From: an uncultured Prevotellaceae bacterium
Lineage (GTDB): Bacteria; Bacteroidota; Bacteroidia; Bacteroidales; Bacteroidaceae
Direction: 5' to 3'
Length of the DNA stretch: 64,000 nt
Assembly: GCA_946185285.1 (NCBI GenBank)
Contig: CAMHIS010000003.1
Coordinates: 1-64,000 of the forward strand
Shown here: positions 53,541 to 61,725 of the stretch, one piece after another
Layout: each line of letters starts with the position of its first letter
How positions within the stretch are numbered: the first letter of the stretch is position 1
Made by a program: the position numbers and the translations under genes
Notes under the pieces: generated by a model
Seen by the model: only the letters and a program-made list of their open reading frames with translations
The model's database searches: none
Told to the model about the DNA's origin: nothing

Positions 53541-55439
53541 ATGCCAGACAAAGACGCTGGTCCTTCCTGCATTGACGTCAGGGAGGACGACCTGCAGGCA
53601 TTGTCGCCAGAGGTGCTTGATACACTGCTGCGCGACCATACCACAGGACGAAACATCTTCTGGGCTACTCACGACTATGAGGCGCTTGGAAGTGAATACG
53701 GTTATCATGCTCAGATATTGCCAAAACTGATTACAGGCGAACGGGGGATGGTGATCCGCCCCCGTGTGCTGAAATCGAAGGAGGAGCAGACGGACAGGGT
53801 GAAGGACATGGCCGAAGTGTTCACACCATCGCGGGTGGTGAAGATGATGGTCGACTATGTGGACATCGACATCGGCACCCGCTGTCTGGAACTGACCTGC
53901 GGCGAAGCACCCTTTCTCGTTTCGCGCTACGATGCCACGACGGGCGAGCCTATTGCTGTCAATGAGCGTGTTGGAATACTCGACCGAAAGCTCCGAATGA
54001 TACTCGACCAGCAGCTGGGTGATGACGACTGGCTCGCTCAGGTGCGACTGGCGTTCCAGACGACCTACGGCTACGAGTGGCAGGGCGACAGTCTGCTCTT
54101 GGCACGCGAAAACCTGCTATACACTTTCATCGACCATTATGAGGCACACTATGGCAGCAAGCCCGACATTCGGCTGTTGCAGGAGTTTGCCGACATCATC
54201 TCCTGGAATCTCTGGCAGATGGACGGACTTTCCTACCGCATTCCACAGGAGAAATCGGAGGAGAAGCCGCAAGCACAGCTCTCCCTCTTCGACGAAACTC
54301 CAGCCAAGGCTCCCACACCCCCTTGTAAAATTATGGACTGGCAGAAAGGAAAGTCCATCAAAGTAAACGACATCAAGAAACGACAAACTAAAAACCAAAG
54401 CAATATGAAGTTCGATGTGATTATTGGGAATCCGCCGTATCAGGAGGAAAGTGTTGGAGACCAGAAAACTATGCAGCCCCCTGTTTATCATCATTTTATA
54501 GATGAGGCATATAAATTGTCCGACATAGTGGAACTTATCCATCCAGCTCGTTTTCTCTTTGATGCTGGTGCGACACCACATAAATGGAACATGAAAATGC
54601 TTAAAGACACTCATTTGAAAACGATTTGGTATGAGGAGAATTGTAAGGAGGTGTTCCCTAATCAAGATATCAAAGCAGGTATTGTATGTACATACCATAA
54701 TAATACGAAGGATTTTGGCCCAATAGAAATATTCACAAAATACGCAGATCTCAATACCATTATACATAAAATAAAAAATAAGGTAGGCTTTAATAGTATG
54801 TCTTCAATCGTAATTTCACGTACAGCATATCGGTTTACTAATGTAATGCATAAAGATCATCCAGAAGCAGAATCTCAGTTAAGTAAAGGACATGCTTATG
54901 ATGTTTCTACCAATATATTCGAAAGACTGCCACAAATCTTCCATGAAACAAAGCCGATAGATGGTAATGACTATATAGGTATTTATGGAAGAACAGAAAA
55001 CGATAGAACTGTAATGTATGTAAGACGTGATTACATCAAGCATGTCTCAAACTTGGATAGTTACAAATTATTTCTTCCTAAAGCCAGTGGTACAGGCGTA
55101 TTTGGCGAAGCAATAACAGTTCCCGTCATAGGGGATAAAGCTGTAGGCAATACAGAAACCTTTATAAGTATTGGTAACTTTGAAGATAAAACTCAAGCTG
55201 AATGTTGCAAACTCTATATTTGCTCAAAATTTGCAAGGACACTTTTAAGTGTCCTCAAGACGACTCAAGACATAACTCCTCAGAAATGGGCTTACGTTCC
55301 CCTTCAAGACTTCACCTCTTCCTCTGACATCGACTGGAGCAAATCTATTGCCGAGATAGACGAGCAGCTGTTCGACAAGTATGGCTTGGACGAACGTGAG
55401 CGCGATTTCATCAGGACAAAAGTAAAGGAGATGGTATGA
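53541..55439 (+). CDS. Adenine-specific DNA methyltransferase (Eco57I/N6 type) of an RM system
   Basis: FTPSRVVKMMVDY, LELTCGEAPFLVSRYD, FDVIIGNPPYQEE (NPPY). Confidence 0.88.
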   Translation: MPDKDAGPSCIDVREDDLQALSPEVLDTLLRDHTTGRNIFWATHDYEALGSEYGYHAQILPKLITGERGMVIRPRVLKSKEEQTDRVKDMAEVFTPSRVVKMMVDYVDIDIGTRCLELTCGEAPFLVSRYDATTGEPIAVNERVGILDRKLRMILDQQLGDDDWLAQVRLAFQTTYGYEWQGDSLLLARENLLYTFIDHYEAHYGSKPDIRLLQEFADIISWNLWQMDGLSYRIPQEKSEEKPQAQLSLFDETPAKAPTPPCKIMDWQKGKSIKVNDIKKRQTKNQSNMKFDVIIGNPPYQEESVGDQKTMQPPVYHHFIDEAYKLSDIVELIHPARFLFDAGATPHKWNMKMLKDTHLKTIWYEENCKEVFPNQDIKAGIVCTYHNNTKDFGPIEIFTKYADLNTIIHKIKNKVGFNSMSSIVISRTAYRFTNVMHKDHPEAESQLSKGHAYDVSTNIFERLPQIFHETKPIDGNDYIGIYGRTENDRTVMYVRRDYIKHVSNLDSYKLFLPKASGTGVFGEAITVPVIGDKAVGNTETFISIGNFEDKTQAECCKLYICSKFARTLLSVLKTTQDITPQKWAYVPLQDFTSSSDIDWSKSIAEIDEQLFDKYGLDERERDFIRTKVKEMV

Positions 55440-55447
55440 TGCAGTGC

Positions 55448-55645
55448 CTATTTCTCCACCCAGTCAACGCATTGTATGCCAGGCATCTTACTAAAATGCT
55501 TGGTGTTACGACCATCATTGCGATGCTTCATCATCTGATAATACTCTTCGCCTTCAGCATCGTCAGACCAGATACCAGCCAGACGCAAGAAACGGGCTTT
55601 ACGCTCTTCTGCCGTAAGTTCAGGCGTAGCTTCTTTAGTTGTCAT
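55448..55645 (-). pseudogene. Toxin-antitoxin remnant: antitoxin-like N-terminus fused to PIN-toxin-like C-terminal tail
   Basis: AEERKARFLRLAGIWSDDAEGEEYYQMMKHRND + NTKHFSKMPGIQCVDWVE; own minus-strand -7-like box (TATTTTTG). Confidence 0.5.
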
Positions 55646-55742
55646 AAGCCAATTTGATTATTTTGCCTGCAAAAATAAGCATTATTCTTCTAATCTCCAA
55701 ATAAACAAAGGAAAAAAACGACAGAACCTCCAAATAACGACT

Positions 55743-58700
55743 ATGATGGAAAACAAGACCCGAATCAGCAGCTACCGGCGCGTGGTGCCGATGATATATG
55801 CCTACCAGACACCCGGCTACCCCAAGCACGACGGCTGGACGAAGATAGGCGAGACCAAGAACGGCGTGGAGCGGCGCATCCACCAGCAGGTGCATACGGC
55901 CTGGATAGACTACGAACTGCAGTGGCAGGACAATGCCCTGTTCAAGGACGGCAGCGGCGAGTACTTCAGCGACCACGACTTCCATGACTTCCTGGAACGC
56001 CGCAAGAACGTGGAGCGCAATCCCGGCACGGAGTGGTTCCGGATTGACGGGCAACGGTCGCTCATGTACTTCAACGAGTTTGCCTCGCGGCAGTACCCCA
56101 AGATGACGGTCGGCTCTACATACGTGCTGCGCGACAAGCAGGAGGAGGCCGTCAGGCTCACCTTGGACTACATGCAGCAGGGGCGCGACCCCAAGTTCCT
56201 GTGGAACGCCAAGCCCCGCTTCGGCAAGACGCTCACCGCCTACGAGCTGATACGGCGCATGAAGGGCGAAAAGCCGCTCAACGTGCTCATCGTGACCAAC
56301 CGCCCGAGCATTGCCAACTCATGGTACGACGACTTTGAGCGGTTCATCGGCTGGCAGACGGGCTTCCGCTTCGTCAGCGACAATGAAGCCCTGCGCGACG
56401 CCCGCGACGTGATGAGCCGCCAGCAGTTCGTGCAGTGGATCGGCACGCCCGGAGCCCGCGACGGCTTCGACGGCCAGATATGCTTCGAGAGCCTGCAGGG
56501 ACTGAAAGGCTCCGTCTACTTCGGCGGCACGTACAACAAGCTGGAGTGGATGCGACAGCTGAAGTGGGACCTGCTCATCATCGACGAAGCCCACGAGGGC
56601 GTGGACACGCGGCGCACCGACCGCGCCTTCGACAACATCAGGCGCGACTTCACGCTCCACCTCTCAGGCACGCCCTTCAAGGCCATTGCCGGAGGGCAGT
56701 TTGCCCGGGAGCAGATCTTCAACTGGAGCTATGCCGAGGAGCAGGAGGCCCGGGAGGCGTGGGAGAGCACAGACCACAACCCCTATGAAGACATGCCCCG
56801 ATTGAACCTCTTTACCTACAGGATGAGCGACATCGTGCGCGACGAGGTCAGGAAAGGCATCAGCCTTGACGACGACGAAGACACGACGGAATACGCCTTC
56901 GACCTGAACGAGTTCTTCAAGACCGACGGCGGGCGGTTCGTCTACGAGCAGGACGTGAGGAAGTTCCTGCGTGCATTGACCACGCAGGAGAAGTTCCCCT
57001 TCTCGACAGAGGCGCTCCGCACTGAGCTGGCCCACACACTCTGGCTGCTGAACCGCGTGGAGAGCGCCAAGGCCCTGGCCCGCCTGCTCCAGGAGGAGAG
57101 CTCGGGCTTTGAGGACTTCGAGGTAGTGCTGGCGGCCGGCGACGGGCGGCTGAGCGAGGAGGCCGAGACGGCCAAGGCATATAATAAGGTGAAGGAGGCC
57201 ATCGCCCACCACCCGAAGACAATCACCCTGAGCGTAGGACAGCTCACCACGGGCGTCACCATACCGGAGTGGAGCGGCGTACTGATGCTGAGCAACATGA
57301 AGAGTCCGTCGCTCTATATGCAGGCGGCCTTCCGCGCCCAGAACCCCTGCGACATCACCCGCGACGGACAACGCTACCGCAAGGAGAATGCCTACGTGTT
57401 CGACTTCGACCCTGCCCGCACGCTCATCATCTTCGACGACTTTGCCAACAACCTGCGTACTGACACGGCAACGGGCGGCACGCCTGCCAGCAGGGAGGAG
57501 AACATCCGCCGACTGTTAAACTTCTTCCCAGTCATCGCAGAGGACGAAGAAGGGAAAATGGTGGAACTCGATGCCCGCAAGGTGCTCTCCATACCCCGCA
57601 GCATCAAGTCGCAGGAGGTGGTCAACAGGGGATTCCTGTGCAACTTCCTGTTCAAGAACATCGCCAACATCTTCGGCGCCCCGGGCGTGGTGCAGGACAT
57701 CCTGGGAAAGCTGGACAAGGCCCGCGAGGACCGGGGCCAGAACACGAACGCCACGCTCGACGAGGCCGGAAAGGTGCAGCTGGACGGCGAGGGAGCGGTA
57801 ATCGTGCCCGAGGAGATCATCATCGGACAGGAGCAGGACGTGTTCGGCGGCAAGGTGTATGAGCGTTTTGAGGCCATTCAGGAGGCCTGTACGGACATGG
57901 CCCGCGAAGACGTGATGAAAGGCATCGACAAGATTGAGGCCGACATTGCCAAGACCATCGAGGCGAGCATCGTCATGCCCGCCGCCGACAGCTACGGACT
58001 CAAGAAGAAGGAGGCCGACCGGCTGGCCAAGGAGGCCACCAAGGAGGTTCGCGACAGGATTGACAAGATACGCGGCGACTACCAGCAGCAGGCCCGCATC
58101 GCTGAGGTGAAGCGCCAGGAAGCCATGGGGCAGGCCGACAGCGAGGAGGCCGTCAAGGCCGCCGATGCCGCATTCAGACAGGAGATGGAGCAGGCCGTGA
58201 ATGACCTGACCAGCTCGCTGAACAAGCAGATAGAGGAGGTGGTGAAGGACAAACCGCGCGAAGTGATAGAGCGCATAGAGACCAACCGCGCCAACCAGAA
58301 GAAAAAGGACATCGAGGAGGAGGTGCGTGCCCACCTGCGCGGCTTCTCACGAACCATTCCGAGCTTCATCATGGCCTACGACGACGGCACACTGCGACTC
58401 GGCAACTTCGACCGGGCAGTGACGCCAGCCGTCTTTGAGGAAGTGACCGGCATCACGCTCGAGGAGTTCCGGTTCCTGCGCGACGGCGGCGACTACACGG
58501 AGGACGGACAGCAGAAGCACTTCGACGGCGACCTCTTCGACGAGGTGGTGTTCGACGACTCGATAGAGACGTTCCGACAGAAGCGCGACGCGCTGGCCAA
58601 CTACTTCGACGAGAGTCTCGGCGAGGACATTTTCGACTATATTCCGCCGCAGAAGACCAACCAGATATTTACGCCCAAATGGGTGGTCAGGAAGATGGCG

Positions 58701-59048
58701 GACCTGCTGGAACAGGAGAATCCCCACATCTTCGAAGACCCGCAGAAGACGTTTGCCGACCTCTACATGAAGTCGGGCCTGTATATCACGGAGATTGTGC
58801 GCCGGCTGTATAACAACGCGGAGATGCGCCGCCAGATACCCGACGACCGCGAGCGCATCATGCACATCCTACGCCACCAGGTCTATGGCTTCGCCCCGAC
58901 GGAAATCATCTACCGCATCGCCACCCGCTATATTCTCGGCTTCGACCCCACGCTGCAACCGGAACTGAGCCACCTGCGACAGGTGGACACTGTTCCCTAC
59001 GCCAAGGCAGGACGGATGGAAGAACTCATAGAAAAGGAGTTCGGCTAA
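55743..59048 (+). CDS. Restriction enzyme: N-terminal T5orf172/GIY-YIG nuclease + SF2 helicase + C-terminal MTase-like region
   Basis: MIYAYQTPGYPKHDGWTKIGET (GIY-YIG-like), LWNAKPRFGKTLTAYEL (Walker A), LLIIDEAHEG (DEAH), LSGTPFKA; C-term IFTPKWVVRKMADLL...ADLYMKSGLYITEIVRRLY. Confidence 0.8.
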   Translation: MMENKTRISSYRRVVPMIYAYQTPGYPKHDGWTKIGETKNGVERRIHQQVHTAWIDYELQWQDNALFKDGSGEYFSDHDFHDFLERRKNVERNPGTEWFRIDGQRSLMYFNEFASRQYPKMTVGSTYVLRDKQEEAVRLTLDYMQQGRDPKFLWNAKPRFGKTLTAYELIRRMKGEKPLNVLIVTNRPSIANSWYDDFERFIGWQTGFRFVSDNEALRDARDVMSRQQFVQWIGTPGARDGFDGQICFESLQGLKGSVYFGGTYNKLEWMRQLKWDLLIIDEAHEGVDTRRTDRAFDNIRRDFTLHLSGTPFKAIAGGQFAREQIFNWSYAEEQEAREAWESTDHNPYEDMPRLNLFTYRMSDIVRDEVRKGISLDDDEDTTEYAFDLNEFFKTDGGRFVYEQDVRKFLRALTTQEKFPFSTEALRTELAHTLWLLNRVESAKALARLLQEESSGFEDFEVVLAAGDGRLSEEAETAKAYNKVKEAIAHHPKTITLSVGQLTTGVTIPEWSGVLMLSNMKSPSLYMQAAFRAQNPCDITRDGQRYRKENAYVFDFDPARTLIIFDDFANNLRTDTATGGTPASREENIRRLLNFFPVIAEDEEGKMVELDARKVLSIPRSIKSQEVVNRGFLCNFLFKNIANIFGAPGVVQDILGKLDKAREDRGQNTNATLDEAGKVQLDGEGAVIVPEEIIIGQEQDVFGGKVYERFEAIQEACTDMAREDVMKGIDKIEADIAKTIEASIVMPAADSYGLKKKEADRLAKEATKEVRDRIDKIRGDYQQQARIAEVKRQEAMGQADSEEAVKAADAAFRQEMEQAVNDLTSSLNKQIEEVVKDKPREVIERIETNRANQKKKDIEEEVRAHLRGFSRTIPSFIMAYDDGTLRLGNFDRAVTPAVFEEVTGITLEEFRFLRDGGDYTEDGQQKHFDGDLFDEVVFDDSIETFRQKRDALANYFDESLGEDIFDYIPPQKTNQIFTPKWVVRKMADLLEQENPHIFEDPQKTFADLYMKSGLYITEIVRRLYNNAEMRRQIPDDRERIMHILRHQVYGFAPTEIIYRIATRYILGFDPTLQPELSHLRQVDTVPYAKAGRMEELIEKEFG

Positions 59049-60046
59049 GGTGTGGGAGCCAGATACTGCCTTACGTCGTCCTGTAGGCGGCGGAAGGGTT
59101 CGGACTGCAGGTAGCCGTTGTTTTTCTTGAGCATGGTCTTGACGTCCTGGAGCGAGTTTTCGTAGCAGGTCATCTCGTTACGCTTCTGCGTCTTGTGGGC
59201 CGAGGCGTGGTAGATTTCGTTCTGTCGCTCCTGACGTAGAAGGTTGCAGACCTTTGAGAGGATGGGGGCCACGATGGTGTCGAAGAGATGATGGCCCTGT
59301 ATATATAAATAGGTGGTCTGCGGCGTGACGCCGAGGGTCTTTATCTCGTCCTTCAGTGCGAGGTATTCGTCCTTGGCATCGGGGAACAGCCGCTGCAGGT
59401 CGTTAATCTTGGTGTGGACCTTGCGCCTGACGTTGGCTAACGACTTCTCGGGGTCGGCCACGTTGAAGCCGCCGGGGTCGGCGATGCGGTTGAAGTCGGA
59501 GATGGAGAATTTCGAGTAGTTGCCGTTGCGGTAGAGCATGATGCTCCAGACGAAGAGCGGGAAGATGGCCTCGCTGAAACGGGCGAAGTATTCGCGGAAG
59601 TCGAAGATGCGGTGGTCGTTGAGGGTGACGGAGACGCAGACGTTATGCAACGACGGGGCGTAGCACTGGAAGTTCTCAATGGCATAGACGTAGGTATGGA
59701 AGACATACGGGCTCTGCAGCACCTTCTTCGACTGCGCCGTACGGCCCTGGATGAGGTAGTCGTAGTCGGCATCGACACAGGCAATCATGTCGCGCCCCAG
59801 CGGCTCGCCCTCGAGGAAATTCATCAGCACCGACTTCTTGCCGCGCGTCAGGTTGGCCTTCGAGGGCAGCATCACCTCGAAATAGCGGTGGTCGTCCTCG
59901 AAGTCGCTGAGCACCGTGCGCCAGAAGTAGATGTCGTCGTAGGCCTCGACGTAGGCCACAATCCTGCGCCGTGCCTGCTTCGACTTCAGGGCGTTGGCAG
60001 CCTCGAAGTAGCGGCTGTTGATGTTATCACTCAGTTTCTTGGCCAT
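59045..60046 (-). CDS. DUF4435 protein (candidate PARIS AriB-like)
   Basis: RRIVAYVEAYDDIYFWRTVLSDFEDD, MIACVDADYDYLI; downstream of and co-oriented with AAA ATPase. Confidence 0.7.
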   Translation of the reverse strand: MAKKLSDNINSRYFEAANALKSKQARRRIVAYVEAYDDIYFWRTVLSDFEDDHRYFEVMLPSKANLTRGKKSVLMNFLEGEPLGRDMIACVDADYDYLIQGRTAQSKKVLQSPYVFHTYVYAIENFQCYAPSLHNVCVSVTLNDHRIFDFREYFARFSEAIFPLFVWSIMLYRNGNYSKFSISDFNRIADPGGFNVADPEKSLANVRRKVHTKINDLQRLFPDAKDEYLALKDEIKTLGVTPQTTYLYIQGHHLFDTIVAPILSKVCNLLRQERQNEIYHASAHKTQKRNEMTCYENSLQDVKTMLKKNNGYLQSEPFRRLQDDVRQYLAPTP

Positions 60047-60059
60047 GTTCGTCAAAAGA

Positions 60060-60133
60060 TGCAGCGGACTACAGGACTTCAGGACTTTCCCGGGGGCTTG
60101 CAACGTAGTCGTTAAGTCCTGTAGTCCGCTGCA
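60060..60133. repeat. Inverted repeat with 20-bp perfect arms between ATPase and DUF4435 genes
   Basis: TGCAGCGGACTACAGGACTT / AAGTCCTGTAGTCCGCTGCA. Confidence 0.95.
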
Positions 60134-60136
60134 AAA

Positions 60137-60943
60137 TCATATCGTGATGTCAGTTACCTCGGTGACGCTGTCTATCCAGCCGTTCATGACGACGGCGGGG
60201 GAGTGGGTGGTCAGTATGATTTGCACGTTGGGGTTCAGTTCCAGACAGAGGTCGATGAGTCGCTTCTGCCACTCTATGTGCAGGCTTACCTCCGGCTCGT
60301 CCATGAAGAGTACGTAGTGCTGGTCATCCTCGACGAGCACCGTGAGCAGGATGGCAAGCATCTGCTTTTCGCCCGACGACAGCTGATAGGGTACGAGCAC
60401 CTCGCCAATCTGCGAGAAGCGTATTTCGTTCTCCGTCCTCACAATCTTCTTGCCCGTGTCGGTGAACAGCTCGTCGACCATGTCCTGGAACCGCTTCTTC
60501 TTCAGCGACAGGTGCTGGGCGGCCTCGGCATTGCCGGCCTGCAACTCGGCGATGATGCGGTTGCCGATGTTCACCTGGTAGTCCAGGTATTTGCGCTGCA
60601 GGTGGTAGAGCTGGAAGTCGAGAGCCGACGAGATGCGGGTGTCGACATGTGCCATCGTGTCGAGGTCGAGCACCGGCGAGTCGAGCGAGCGGATGACGTC
60701 GTAGCGTATCCACTTGGCGTCTTCGGGCACGACCTCGAGCTTCACGCCCTTGAGCATGTGGCTGGGAAACTCGCCGCCGGCGGCCAGTCCTTTCACCACC
60801 TTGTTCAATATGGTGCTCTTGCCCACGCCGTTGATGCCGCTGAGAATGTTCACACGGGGCGACAGCTCCCACACGATGTGCTTCTTGCCGCTCCACAGAG
60901 AGTCAATCTCTATCCTTCTGATGTAGTCCGCATACTTTTGCAT
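60137..60943 (-). CDS. AAA (AAA_15/21-like) ATPase (candidate PARIS AriA-like)
   Basis: NILSGINGVGKSTILNKVVKGL, LSSGEKQMLAILLTVL, YVLFMDEPEVSLHIEWQ, IILTTHSPAVV. Confidence 0.78.
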   Translation of the reverse strand: MQKYADYIRRIEIDSLWSGKKHIVWELSPRVNILSGINGVGKSTILNKVVKGLAAGGEFPSHMLKGVKLEVVPEDAKWIRYDVIRSLDSPVLDLDTMAHVDTRISSALDFQLYHLQRKYLDYQVNIGNRIIAELQAGNAEAAQHLSLKKKRFQDMVDELFTDTGKKIVRTENEIRFSQIGEVLVPYQLSSGEKQMLAILLTVLVEDDQHYVLFMDEPEVSLHIEWQKRLIDLCLELNPNVQIILTTHSPAVVMNGWIDSVTEVTDITI

Positions 60944-60969
60944 AGTTCTAAGTTTTCGGCAAAGATAGT

Positions 60970-61009
60970 AAAAAATCCCGAATACCGTATCAGTATTCGG
61001 GATTTTTTT
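60970..61009 (-). terminator. Rho-independent terminator (glyS-FKBP operon)
   Basis: AAAAAATCCCGAATAC CGTATCA GTATTCGGGATTTTTTT. Confidence 0.85.
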
Positions 61010-61031
61010 ATTAAAATACTCAAAAACAGCA

Positions 61032-61703
61032 TTACCAGTGACGGCTGGCCCACGGCTCCAGACTCTCAGAACCGGTAACGAAGTCTATCAGGGCCACGTC
61101 GAATATCATGACGCTGTAGGCCGGTATGTTGAGGTAATCAGAGGTTCCGTATCCCAGCTGGTAGGGGATGTAGATACGCCAGCGGTCGTCCAGATGCATG
61201 TGCTGCAAGGCGGTGGCGAACCCGTCGCGGAAGTTGCTGACTTTATTGTCGACGATGCCCGTAGTGCTACGGCTATAGTTACCCTCGTAGGTCTCGTCGA
61301 AGACGTAGCCTTGGGGGTGGTTGGTGGTGGGTATCAGCCGACCACGGTAGCTGACGCGCACGGAGTCGGTATAGAGCGGACTCATGGTGCCATCTCCCTG
61401 CTCCAATACCTTAATATATATATAGTCGGCATTGGTCGTCGCAGTATTTTCGTCCTTGGTGAATAGCTTGATTTTCTTCCAAGCGGAGCCGCCACGGCTG
61501 AGCGAGTCTTCGAGCGTGGCAAAGTAGGCCTCGTTCCGGGCCTGCCAGTTGCTGAACTCGTTGTCCGTGACTTCGTCGGACTCGCTACAGGAAATGAGAA
61601 ATGAGCAATGAGCAATGAGCAATGCTGCGCAAAGCAACATCCTCAGTCCAACACTCTTCATTCCACACTCCTCTTTACTCTTTCCACATTTCTCATTCCT
61701 CAT
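61032..61703 (-). CDS. FKBP-type peptidyl-prolyl isomerase lipoprotein
   Basis: SVRVSYRGRLIPT...GYVFDETYEG...FATALQHMHLDDRWRIYIPYQLGYG; lipobox LISC. Confidence 0.85.
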   Translation of the reverse strand: MRNEKCGKSKEECGMKSVGLRMLLCAALLIAHCSFLISCSESDEVTDNEFSNWQARNEAYFATLEDSLSRGGSAWKKIKLFTKDENTATTNADYIYIKVLEQGDGTMSPLYTDSVRVSYRGRLIPTTNHPQGYVFDETYEGNYSRSTTGIVDNKVSNFRDGFATALQHMHLDDRWRIYIPYQLGYGTSDYLNIPAYSVMIFDVALIDFVTGSESLEPWASRHW

Positions 61704-61725
61704 TTCTCATTCCTCATTTCAAAGT
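61588..61725. repeat. Inverted heptad repeats (AAATGAG/CAATGAG) spanning FKBP 5' end
   Basis: GAAATGAGAAATGAGCAATGAGCAATGAGCAATG ... CATTTCTCATTCCTCATTTCTCATTCCTCATTTC. Confidence 0.85.

Noticed and set aside
54117-54767. 216-aa minus-strand ORF in the methyltransferase gene
   Set aside because: Antisense to NPPY-containing coding sequence; no recognisable motif.
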